Source of the DNA: JALHST01 sp038316335
GTDB lineage: Bacteria > Bacteroidota > Bacteroidia > Flavobacteriales > Flavobacteriaceae
NCBI GenBank assembly: GCA_038316335.1
Contig: JBBQAM010000049.1
Span: 1-30,442, forward strand
Direction: 5' to 3'
DNA: 30,442 nt
The translations under genes were made by a program, and so were the position numbers. The notes beneath the pieces were generated by a model. That model saw only the letters and a program-made list of their open reading frames with translations. It was not told the DNA's origin and made no database searches. This document shows, piece by piece, positions 15,701 to 22,229 of the stretch (position 1 is the stretch's first letter; every line of letters begins with the position of its first letter).

Positions 15701-16499
15701 TATTTTCGACGATGGTGACGACCTCTGTCTTGGTACGCCTGAAGGGGTTGAGGTAAATTCCAATGGGTGCCAAGTCTATCGATTCCAGAACAATAATTTT
15801 TCAATCTCGTCCCAGAGTGAAAGCTGCCGAAACAACAATGATGGGACGATCAAAGTAAGCGCTGTGATGCCACTGGACTATGAGATTTCTATACAAGGTG
15901 CTGGGGTTGCTATTTCCACAAATTTTACGAATGAATTTACCGTACCCGATTTGAATGCAGGTACGTACGATATATGCATTAATGGCACAGATGGGACCCT
16001 TCTTTATGAACCCAATTGTTTTGTGGTGGCGGTAGCCGAGCCGCAACCCTTATCAGTTAGTTCTAATTTAAGTGCTGATGGGAAACAGCTTACCTTAAAC
16101 CTTGCTGGATCCGATAGCTATCTTATTGAATTGAACGGAGTGTCGATTCAGACCGAAAACGACGTGTACATTGTGGATCTTAAAAAAGGGAATAACGCAG
16201 TGAAGGTTTCGACTGCGATCCCTTGTCAAGGCAGTTATGAAGAACAGTTTTTCTATTCAGACCAGCCCTTGGTATATCCAAATCCGTTTAATGATTTCTT
16301 GACTATTTTATTAGGTTCTGGGACTAAGGAGGTTACGATAGGGGTGTATGGTATGAACGGCCAGTATATTCAAAGTGGGTATTATTCGGGGGATCGTACG
16401 AAAATCGAATTGGAATTTTCAACTTTGCCGTCGGGAATTTATATTCTTAAAATAGAGGGCCCCGCTATTAAGGCAACGACTAAAATAATCAAGAAATGA
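12732..16499 (+). CDS. Secreted reprolysin-like zinc metalloprotease with P-domain and T9SS sorting domain
   Basis: The 1255-residue exported protease starts at ATG 12732 with a signal peptide ending in FYGTAQ. A propeptide follows (about 25-190). The catalytic domain (about 195-405) carries the metzincin zinc site HEMGHQFGANH at 330-340 and a Met-turn TIMGYAG. Then come Ig/cadherin-like segments, a fibronectin type III-like module (about 748-835, ending TYYWRVRPKNNCG), a proprotein-convertase P-like jelly roll (about 850-978, GEWTLEVSDNAASDGG), a calcium-type DADKDGIFDDGDD segment, and a type A T9SS C-terminal sorting domain from YPNPFND (about 1180) to the terminal KK. It is expected to be secreted or surface-attached and to degrade extracellular protein. 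Its TGA overlaps the next ATG (ATGA), so it is translationally coupled to a lipoprotein. Confidence 0.93.
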   Translation: MTTKLRLLFTITIAFLSFYGTAQTNYWKKESGPLERQGRFSQQFNVKKGIVLTIKEELFKRELKNLSTRLKNSAIVYFPDENGNPIAFELYESPVMSPVLAAKFPTIKSYSGHGVKDRSQKIRVSVSDEGIQSMLVRANGKGNVYIQKSNKDSYVLYLRDKDSPVDVDFLCDTKSLTEKNSVGSALKPVDGQILRKFRLAVSATGEYTTYHGGTVAGAMAAINATITRVNEVFENDLGVSLELVPNNDALIFTNAATDPYNGNLNTQVQNTITSTIGEANYDIGHLFQNDQNDGNAGYVGAVCIDNKKGSAYSSSQNPSGDIFDIDFVAHEMGHQFGANHTWSFESEGTQVQVEPGSGTTIMGYAGITGVNNVASQGDDYFHYVSIEQIADYLTTVSCGEVVNLTNTPPVVSDLGDYVIPKSTAFYLEGMASDSDVGDILTYTWEEVDDGVVTQATFGPTNPAGANFRSLKPTTNPRRYFPKLASVLAGNLTQTLPNINSTWETVSDVERDLNFVLTVRDNAAGGGQVVSDAVNVSVVNSAGPFKVTSQSSTFSVKAGGTLNVQWDVANTEKAPIFAATVDILLSTDGGLTYPIFMAQDVPNDGEHAMVVPGNPTTQARIMVAAHNNIFYGVNAANFTIEASEIVLNFSALDYDVCQPDQIVIPFDYETYLGFNEEVTFEVPNPPIGLDISFLPNTAITDTSVNMTVTGTENVPEGTYTFYVQAISATFNKTIAINLYIHDANFTNVTLLTPANGALDVSNRLTLEWEADPSYTLYDVQLATNTNFTNIVESATVISNTYTPTNLGNETTYYWRVRPKNNCGTGTYGPAFSFTTIQFSCKNEAAEDLPLQISASGTPTITSKIAFYENLILADLNVNIELDHSFLADLVISLTSPSGTKVVLISSSCGDLTNIDATFDDAANNFVCGGDPAIRGTVKPLGALSSFNGESILGEWTLEVSDNAASDGGFLKAFSMDVCIEGGFRPDADKDGIFDDGDDLCLGTPEGVEVNSNGCQVYRFQNNNFSISSQSESCRNNNDGTIKVSAVMPLDYEISIQGAGVAISTNFTNEFTVPDLNAGTYDICINGTDGTLLYEPNCFVVAVAEPQPLSVSSNLSADGKQLTLNLAGSDSYLIELNGVSIQTENDVYIVDLKKGNNAVKVSTAIPCQGSYEEQFFYSDQPLVYPNPFNDFLTILLGSGTKEVTIGVYGMNGQYIQSGYYSGDRTKIELEFSTLPSGIYILKIEGPAIKATTKIIKK

Positions 16500-17176
16500 A
16501 ATTGTTTTCGTTACTTTTTGTCGGCTTTATGCTAATTGGGTGTTCCAAAAAGGATGCTCCCATTCCACCAGAGGTCTCACTACTTCTATTTCCGTTGGAA
16601 AATTCTGAATGTACGACCGGACAGGATTTGAACGCAACAACAAGTCAAGTTGAATTCAAATGGTCATCGGCCAATAATACGGAGACCTATGAATTGCGTG
16701 TCACGAATTTGAATACGGGCATTACACAGACCATTAGCACACAGGCGCTCTCTGCAAAACTTCCTTTAGCAAAAGGAGCTCCTTTTTCTTGGTTGGTAAA
16801 TTCAAAGAATTCACAGGTAAGCGCATCAACGCCCAGTGCAACCTGGCGATTTTATAATGCGGGATACCAAACAGTGCACCCCCCGTTTCCGCCAGTAATC
16901 ATTGCACCGAAGTTGGCCGAATATGTCTTTAAGGATATAAATAATGAGGTAACCTTAGATTGGTCAGGTGCCGACGTCGATAATGATATTATGGGGTATG
17001 ATGTTTATTTTTCAACCGAGACCCCTCCTGTAAATCTGACTACTTCAACCCCGGCTGGCACAACTGCATTCAAGGTAAGTGTGTCATCAAATACTGTATA
17101 TTATTGGCGGGTTGTCGCAAAAGATGGGCAGGGCAATAGTTCCGACTCTGGTATCTTTAACTTTACGGTGCTTTAA
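16496..17176 (+). CDS. Lipoprotein with fibronectin type III-like repeats, coupled to the metalloprotease
   Basis: The 226-residue product begins MKLFSLLFVGFMLIGCSKKD, a lipoprotein signal with Cys16 as the lipidated residue; the lysine/aspartate run after the Cys resembles surface-export signals described in Bacteroidota. Two fibronectin-like modules follow: one around VEFKWSSANNTETYELRVTN and one around VTLDWSGADVDNDIMGYDVY, ending YYWRVVAKDGQGNSS. The YYWRV ending is the same motif as in the protease's own fibronectin-like module. The start overlaps the protease stop by four bases. A role as surface partner, anchor or specificity factor for the protease is inference. Its stop directly abuts the pth stop on the other strand. 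Confidence 0.85.
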   Translation: MKLFSLLFVGFMLIGCSKKDAPIPPEVSLLLFPLENSECTTGQDLNATTSQVEFKWSSANNTETYELRVTNLNTGITQTISTQALSAKLPLAKGAPFSWLVNSKNSQVSASTPSATWRFYNAGYQTVHPPFPPVIIAPKLAEYVFKDINNEVTLDWSGADVDNDIMGYDVYFSTETPPVNLTTSTPAGTTAFKVSVSSNTVYYWRVVAKDGQGNSSDSGIFNFTVL

Positions 17177-17806
17177 TCAGGTATTGTTAAATTGGTTCAT
17201 AGTGGTTTGAATACCGGAAAGTACAAATGATCTGACTATCTCAATTGATTTTTCCAAACGTTCTTTGAGGGCTTCTTTTTCTTGTCCGTTCCATTCGCCC
17301 AATACATAGTCCACTTGTCGTCCTTTATTAAAATCTGCACCTACTCCGAATCGAAAACGGTTATAGGTATTCGTTTGTAGGTTTTTTTCAATATCCTTTA
17401 ATCCGTTATGGCCTCCGTTACTGCCTTTGGTCTTTATGCGCAGGGTTCCGAAAGGCAGGTTGATATCATCGGTAATTACTAAAAGATTTTCGGGGAGGAT
17501 TTTTTCCTTTTCCATCCAATATTTGATGGCCTTGCCGCTTAAGTTCATATATGTCGAGGGCTTAAGGCAGAGAACGGTCCGTCCTTTTATTTTAAAACTG
17601 CCTAGGTCCCCTAGGCGATCTGTGTTAAATTGAAATTCCTCTTTTACTGCAAGGGCATCTACTATTTTAAAACCAATATTGTGCCTAGTTTCGGCATACT
17701 CACTGCCAATATTCCCAAGACCCACGATCAAATATTTTTTCATGCTATCGGTTTCTTCTTCGTTGTTTTTTGAGGTGTAAAATAGGTTTTTAAAAAAATG
17801 GAACAT
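17177..17806 (-). CDS. pth: Peptidyl-tRNA hydrolase
   Basis: The 209-residue enzyme releases peptides from prematurely dropped tRNAs. The core starts YLIVGLGNIGSEYAETRHNIG, with Asn32 and catalytic His42 in this numbering; CLKPSTYMNLSG and LLVITDDINLPFGTLRIK hold the other conserved Asn and Asp; KGSNGGHNGLKDIE is the family signature. The first 21 residues (MFHFFKNLFYTSKNNEEETD...) precede a second ATG at 17743 that would give the usual length. I keep the first ATG, since similar extensions occur in flavobacterial homologues, but either is possible. It is the last gene of prs-rplY-pth. Its stop touches that of the convergent lipoprotein gene with no spacer. Confidence 0.95.
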   Translation of the reverse strand: MFHFFKNLFYTSKNNEEETDSMKKYLIVGLGNIGSEYAETRHNIGFKIVDALAVKEEFQFNTDRLGDLGSFKIKGRTVLCLKPSTYMNLSGKAIKYWMEKEKILPENLLVITDDINLPFGTLRIKTKGSNGGHNGLKDIEKNLQTNTYNRFRFGVGADFNKGRQVDYVLGEWNGQEKEALKERLEKSIEIVRSFVLSGIQTTMNQFNNT

Positions 17807-17836
17807 GCCGGTGTAAACATTTTTGTGTAAAAATAC

Positions 17837-17879
17837 GAAAGCATCCCAAATCCCAACAAAATCGGAACGGAATGCTTTC
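17837..17879 (-). terminator. Hairpin between rplY and pth (weak terminator or processing site)
   Basis: GAAAGCAT (17837-17844) pairs with ATGCTTTC (17872-17879), and after one mismatch more pairing follows toward a long AT-rich loop. On the minus strand it lies between the rplY stop and pth start and is followed only by a short T-run. It may attenuate pth expression or mark an RNA processing site. Confidence 0.35.
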
Positions 17880-17895
17880 AGTTAGCGTTAAAGAT

Positions 17896-18540
17896 CTATT
17901 CGTTGCTTTCGGCAGTAGCTTCTTGTGTAGCGTCTTCCGTTTCTTCACCGGCAATTTCTCCTTCGGCATCTTCTTCTTCCTCGACGGCAATAGCGGCCCG
18001 GGCTGTTTTAACCTGCACAACTACGGTACTCTCGGGATGTAGAATCGAAAAGTCATCGTTTAGTAACGATTCTACTGAAATGAGGTCGCCTATCTTTAAT
18101 TTTGAAATATCGATGTCAAAGAAATCGGGTAAATTATCCGGTAACGCCTTAATTGCAAGTTTACGTTTTCTAAATAACAACCTACCACCATTTCGAACCC
18201 CGATTGAACTTCCTTGTAATCGAACAGGAATATCCATAGTGACTTCTTTGTCCTTAAATAGTTGATAAAAATCAACATGCTGTATGCTATCCGTTACCGG
18301 ATGAAATTGAATATCCTGCATTACGGCATTCAATTTTGTGCCGTTATCCAATTCAACCACAACCGTGTGGGCGTTTGGGGTATACACCAAATGTTTGAAC
18401 GCTAGTTCATCTGCTGCAAAGTGTAATGGTTTCTCCCCTCCGTATACCACGCAAGGAACCTTTCCAGCATTACGTAGGGCTTTGGTCGCCTTCTTGCCCA
18501 CGCTTTCTCTTTCTGATCCTTTAATTGTAATTGACTTCAT
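17896..18540 (-). CDS. rplY: 50S ribosomal protein L25/general stress protein Ctc
   Basis: The 214-residue protein is the long (CTC) form of L25, which binds 5S rRNA. Residues 1-95 are the RNA-binding L25 domain (ESVGKKATKALRNAGKVPCV, VYGGEKPLHF, LNAVMQDIQFHPVTD, HVDFYQLF). Residues about 96-185 are the TL5-type beta domain (VTMDIPVRLQGSSIGVRNGG; DFFDIDISKLKIGD). The last 30 residues are a strongly acidic tail rich in Glu and Ala. Placement between prs and pth is the classical arrangement for this gene. ATG 18540 follows the prs stop by 78 bases. Confidence 0.95.
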   Translation of the reverse strand: MKSITIKGSERESVGKKATKALRNAGKVPCVVYGGEKPLHFAADELAFKHLVYTPNAHTVVVELDNGTKLNAVMQDIQFHPVTDSIQHVDFYQLFKDKEVTMDIPVRLQGSSIGVRNGGRLLFRKRKLAIKALPDNLPDFFDIDISKLKIGDLISVESLLNDDFSILHPESTVVVQVKTARAAIAVEEEEDAEGEIAGEETEDATQEATAESNE

Positions 18541-18618
18541 TATTTATATATAAAAATTAATAGTTAAAAATGTATTCGGCTATTTGCCCAAGGTACCCTT
18601 ATTAGGCCTCACTCTTTA

Positions 18619-19560
18619 TCACATCAAAAACTTAGAGGCGATAGAGGTGTTATGGTGAACCCGTTGCATAACATCCGCAAATAAGGGGGCACAACTCAAG
18701 ACCTTTATTTTGGCACTTTCTTTTCTCGACGGAATGGAATCAGTTATGATCAACTCCAATAGTTGTGATTTTTCGATTTTTTCATAGGCGTTGCCCGATA
18801 ATAAACCATGGGTGGTTATCGCCCGCACGCTAATTGCCCCTCTTTCCATCATTAGATCTGCGGCCTTGGTCAAAGTTCCGGCCGTATCGACCATATCATC
18901 TACCATGACAACATTTTTGCCCTGCACGTCACCAATGAGTTCCATATGCGATATGACATTCGCCTTGGACCGCTGCTTATAGCAGATGACAACGTCGCTT
19001 TCCAATGCTTTGGAGTACGCATAGGCTCTTTTTGAGCCTCCCATATCCGGGGAGGCAATGGTGAGGTTGTCTAAGTTTAATTTCTTTAAATATGGAAGAA
19101 ACAAGGTCGATGCGAACAAGTGGTCAACGGGTTTTTCAAAAAATCCTTGAATTTGGTCGGCATGCAGATCCATTGTTATGATTCGTGTGGCCCCAGCTGC
19201 CTCCAACATTTTAGCTACCAATTTTGCGGCAATAGGAACTCTGGGCTTATCTTTTCTGTCTTGCCTTGCCCATCCGTAATACGGCATAACGGCTGTAATA
19301 TGACGTGCTGAAGCTCTTTTGGCGGCATCCAACATCAGCAACATCTCCATCAGATTCTCCGAACTTGGATTCGTTGAACCGATTAGGAAGACCCTGGCGC
19401 CACGCACTGATTCCTCGAACGACGGCTGAAATTCCCCGTCACTATAACGTGAAAATTGCACTTTCCCTAAGCTCGTCCCATACGCCTTGGCAATTTTCTC
19501 AGCCAAAACGGTACTTTGTGTACAGGCAAAAATTTTAGGTTCGGGTACCGTATAGGACAT
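18619..19560 (-). CDS. prs: Ribose-phosphate pyrophosphokinase (PRPP synthetase)
   Basis: The 313-residue enzyme makes PRPP from ribose-5-phosphate and ATP for nucleotide, histidine and NAD synthesis. Conserved features are FSRYSDGEFQPSFEESVRG (residues 37-54), YYGWARQDRKDKPRVPIAAK (94-113, the flexible ATP loop), TMDLHADQIQGFF (129-141) and the PRPP loop VVMVDDMVDTAGTL (217-230). Length and start are standard class I. It leads the operon prs-rplY-pth. The 58 bases before its ATG contain a 20-bp perfect palindrome and a second hairpin downstream of a TAAATTTG promoter box, so leader-mediated control is possible. Confidence 0.97.
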   Translation of the reverse strand: MSYTVPEPKIFACTQSTVLAEKIAKAYGTSLGKVQFSRYSDGEFQPSFEESVRGARVFLIGSTNPSSENLMEMLLMLDAAKRASARHITAVMPYYGWARQDRKDKPRVPIAAKLVAKMLEAAGATRIITMDLHADQIQGFFEKPVDHLFASTLFLPYLKKLNLDNLTIASPDMGGSKRAYAYSKALESDVVICYKQRSKANVISHMELIGDVQGKNVVMVDDMVDTAGTLTKAADLMMERGAISVRAITTHGLLSGNAYEKIEKSQLLELIITDSIPSRKESAKIKVLSCAPLFADVMQRVHHNTSIASKFLM

Positions 19561-19579
19561 GATTAGTGCATTGTTGGTT

Positions 19580-19622
19580 TTCCCAATACGTATTGGGAAT
19601 TAACTCCCTTATTCTTAGGGAG
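19580..19622 (-). promoter_or_regulatory. Structured prs leader: perfect 20-bp palindrome plus 6-bp hairpin
   Basis: Bases 19580-19599 form a perfect palindrome (half-site TTCCCAATAC). Directly upstream in the transcript, CTCCCT and AGGGAG (19604-19609 and 19617-19622) form a hairpin with a 7-base loop. With the promoter box at 19626-19633, transcription should start about at the foot of this first hairpin, so both would be in the 5' leader of prs mRNA. The palindrome could instead be a dimeric regulator operator. Confidence 0.55.
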
Positions 19623-19625
19623 GTG

Positions 19626-19633
19626 CAAATTTA
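19626..19633 (-). promoter_or_regulatory. Candidate -7 promoter element for prs-rplY-pth
   Basis: Minus-strand TAAATTTG fits TAnnTTTG, 65 bases before the prs ATG. A TTTAG about 18 bases farther upstream is a partial -33 element. Confidence 0.55.
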
Positions 19634-19699
19634 AAAATTTATTTGTGTTGCTAAAGGATAATTGTTTTTATTTTTAATCGTGAAAAGGAAAATATTTTT

Positions 19700-19707
19700 T
19701 AGTTTTG
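19700..19707 (+). promoter_or_regulatory. Candidate -7 promoter element for tRNA-Leu
   Basis: TAGTTTTG matches TAnnTTTG, 37 bases before the mature tRNA 5' end. Just downstream, CCTAT-TTTG-ATAGG (19712-19725) is a small inverted repeat that would lie near the transcription start or in the 5' trailer removed by RNase P. Confidence 0.45.
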
Positions 19708-19744
19708 CAGTCCTATTTTGATAGGCCATTAGTTGGCTAGTTAG

Positions 19745-19826
19745 GCTCGAGTGGCGGAACTGGTAGACGCGCTGGATTCAAAATCCAGTATTTTCGGATG
19801 TGTGGGTTCGATTCCCACCTCGAGTA
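19745..19826 (+). tRNA. tRNA-Leu (anticodon CAA)
   Basis: A complete 82-base class II tRNA is visible. Acceptor arms GCTCGAG and CTCGAGT pair over seven positions with a G-U at the end, and the discriminator is A. The D-arm contains GGCGGAACTGGTAGACGC, the anticodon stem CTGGA/TCCAG encloses loop TTCAAAA with anticodon CAA (reads UUG), a long variable region follows, and the T-arm is GTGGG-TTCGATT-CCCAC. CCA is not encoded. It is single, with its own promoter box and terminator. Confidence 0.96.
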
Positions 19827-19834
19827 CACAATGG

Positions 19835-19869
19835 GAAAGCCGGGTTTTATAACCCGGCTTTCTTTTTTT
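19835..19869 (+). terminator. Strong rho-independent terminator after tRNA-Leu
   Basis: A perfect 12-bp stem, GAAAGCCGGGTT with AACCCGGCTTTC, encloses a TTAT loop and is followed by seven T. It starts 9 bases after the tRNA 3' end. Confidence 0.92.
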
Positions 19870-20100
19870 AGGCAAGATAAGTCCACATCTTATTGCTATA
19901 TAAGGGTTCGTGTTTTCCTTTGTTATAAAAAAGAGAAATGTTTTACCCGATTATTGGGGCCTAGTCTACGTCGTTGGGATTTATATTTTTTTGAAAGTTG
20001 AAAGTCGATAGCCCCTTATGGTTTAATTTAAAAAATAGAAAGTGTTTCCGGGATCTGTATAGTTCTGAACGTATTTTAAAGGTTCACAATAAACCCTGAT

Positions 20101-21219
20101 TCAATCATTGGCCTTTTCTTCATACTTTAATGGAATCATTGCTTTGACCACGACTTGCTTTGAAGGTTTTTCATTATAAATATCGAATGAATGTCGATTG
20201 GGGTAAAGAATGGACAAACGTTCGTTTAGATTGTTCAAACCAGTGCCATCGGACATAGTACTTTTTTTAGAATCCAAGGGTTCCCCATTATTCTTCACCA
20301 AAAAATACATAGCGTCTTTGTTTTTATGGATTTGTAATTTAATTGTAATTTTTCGATGGGTGGCGTTCATACCATGTTTTATGGCATTTTCGACCAAAGG
20401 CTGAATAAATAAACTTGGGACCAAGGCAGTTTCGAGGCCCTCTTCAATATCAAAATTTACAATCAAATTCCCCTGATATTTTAGCTGCATAAGGTTGATA
20501 TATTTCAATGAAATATCAAGCTCTTTCTCCAAGGGAACCATACTGTCTTCTGAAAAATTCAATAGTTCGCGCATTAAGTCCCCCAAATTGGCCAACGCTG
20601 TCTGAGCATCTTGTGGCTTCCCGGTTATCAAAGCAGAGATATTGTTGAGTGCATTGAAATAGAAATGAGGCCGTAGTTGGTTCCGCAATAATTTAAGATT
20701 TGAATTAAGCAGTTCGTTTTTTAGTAGCGTCTGCTGGTTCTGTATATCCTTATTCTTATAGAAGTAATAATACGTATAGATTATTCCCGTAAGACCCATA
20801 TAGATAAGAATGTTCGAGTCGGAAACAGAGACGATGCCGTCGAGAATTTTTTGAAACATAAATTGGTCGGGTTGTCCGTCGTTGAAAAGAGAATCTATTA
20901 CGTATCCGATTCCATAAATAAAGATTGTCAAAAATAGGGCGAACAATACGTGGATAACGATCACTTTTCCCCACTTGACATTGCTCTCGAAAAAATGTTT
21001 CGTGGAAACCGCAATCACCGACATAAAGAGTACTACGGTAATCCAATCGACTATGGCAATCCTAAAAAAATAGTAGGAGATTTCCATTCCTGTACCCATC
21101 TTTCCTTGGGACTTAAAATAGAGGAACTTTAGAAAAAGGACCATCTCAATAAAGAAATAAACAACCGCAATGATGGTGATAAGCTTGAAGTCTACCTTAT
21201 CTTTTAATCGCCTGATCAT
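20101..21219 (-). CDS. LytS-type sensor histidine kinase
   Basis: The 372-residue membrane kinase has four predicted transmembrane segments (about residues 13-33, 50-70, 85-107 and 134-153) and no large external sensor domain. A short coiled linker follows. The His_kinase (LytS/YehU) domain has LLRNQLRPHFYFNALNNISA with phospho-acceptor His185. The ATPase part shows the N box PLVENAIKHG (Asn278) and G box GTGLNNLNERLSILYP (325-340). Its start overlaps the stop of the LytTR regulator gene by four bases (ATGA), so the two form a cognate pair. The signal is likely membrane-derived or internal. Its gene lies on the far side of the regulator from the divergent Sus operon. Confidence 0.92.
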   Translation of the reverse strand: MIRRLKDKVDFKLITIIAVVYFFIEMVLFLKFLYFKSQGKMGTGMEISYYFFRIAIVDWITVVLFMSVIAVSTKHFFESNVKWGKVIVIHVLFALFLTIFIYGIGYVIDSLFNDGQPDQFMFQKILDGIVSVSDSNILIYMGLTGIIYTYYYFYKNKDIQNQQTLLKNELLNSNLKLLRNQLRPHFYFNALNNISALITGKPQDAQTALANLGDLMRELLNFSEDSMVPLEKELDISLKYINLMQLKYQGNLIVNFDIEEGLETALVPSLFIQPLVENAIKHGMNATHRKITIKLQIHKNKDAMYFLVKNNGEPLDSKKSTMSDGTGLNNLNERLSILYPNRHSFDIYNEKPSKQVVVKAMIPLKYEEKAND

Positions 21220-21992
21220 ATGCCTATAAATTCCATAAAAAATTTCTTGTACGACTTACTTAGCCTAAACATTTTGTTATCGCCCATTTTGACATCTATT
21301 TCCCCATAGTCTGAATGCACGATTTCTTGTATTTCATCAACATTTACGATTGTTGACCTGTGGATCCTAATAAACTTTTGACTGTTTAATATCGTAAGGA
21401 TCTCAGGCAGTGAAAACCGTAGAACATGCGTTTTGGTGATCGTATAGATTTCTACATAGTATCCCGATGCAATTATATATTTAATCTCGTTTTTACTTAT
21501 GAAACTGGTCTTATTCCCTGTTCTTATGGGCAATTTACTATCATGATTATTATCGGGGTTTTGGGTGTTCTTTAAATATTTCAGTATTCTATTGATCTTC
21601 CTGTCATATTCGGTTCGATCCAAAAGATGAACTTGGTCAATGGCCTTTTGAAGCGAATCATAAAATCGTTGATCTGAAAATGGTTTGGTTAGATAATCGA
21701 ATGCCGAATAATCGAATGCCTTTAGTGCAAATTCATCGTAAGCCGTTACGAAAATCACAAGTGGGGTCTTCGTTACCTTGATGTTTTGAAGCACCTCAAA
21801 TCCTGTGGCATCGGCCAGCTGAATATCCAAAAACACCAGATCTGGGAGTCTTTTTTCGATATCCTTGACAGCAGCCGCGGCACTGTCACTCTCACCGATA
21901 ATTTTGACGCCCAAAACCTTGGAAAGTAGGTCTTTGATGCGTTTTCTGCCCAATTCCTCGTCGTCTATAATTAGTATAGTGGTCTCGGCCAT
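21216..21992 (-). CDS. LytTR family response regulator
   Basis: The 258-residue regulator has an N-terminal receiver domain (acidic Asp10 and Asp11, phospho-acceptor Asp56 in LVFLDIQLAD, Thr83 in FVTAYDE, Lys103 in LTKPF) and a C-terminal LytTR DNA-binding domain from about residue 150 (KNEIKYIIASGYYVEIYTIT ... KFIRIHRSTIVNVDEIQEI). It is translated first and coupled to the histidine kinase. It is divergent from susC with 237 bases between starts, so it probably controls its own operon, the Sus genes, or both. A TATTTTTG promoter-like box lies only 4 bases before the ATG (21997-22004), which, if used, would imply an almost leaderless mRNA. Confidence 0.93.
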   Translation of the reverse strand: MAETTILIIDDEELGRKRIKDLLSKVLGVKIIGESDSAAAAVKDIEKRLPDLVFLDIQLADATGFEVLQNIKVTKTPLVIFVTAYDEFALKAFDYSAFDYLTKPFSDQRFYDSLQKAIDQVHLLDRTEYDRKINRILKYLKNTQNPDNNHDSKLPIRTGNKTSFISKNEIKYIIASGYYVEIYTITKTHVLRFSLPEILTILNSQKFIRIHRSTIVNVDEIQEIVHSDYGEIDVKMGDNKMFRLSKSYKKFFMEFIGI

Positions 21993-22229
21993 TTCTCAAA
22001 AATAATTACACGGATTCAATTCATAGAACTGATAAAAATACATGATAAATAGTGGGAGTTCCTAATTTTTAATGAAATAAAAATGACCTCATTTTATGAA
22101 TAAAAAAGCCCGTACATATCTCTAAATCGATATTTAATTCATTCACATCACAAAATCAGTACCTCACATCTTAATCTGAAGTTGGTACAATCAGAGATCA
22201 TACTTTTAGCGCAAATAATCTAACTCAAA

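Noticed and set aside
15326..15763. A 145-codon leftward frame inside the metalloprotease
   Set aside because: It is antisense to the P-like domain and rich in Ser/Pro from complementing the real codons.
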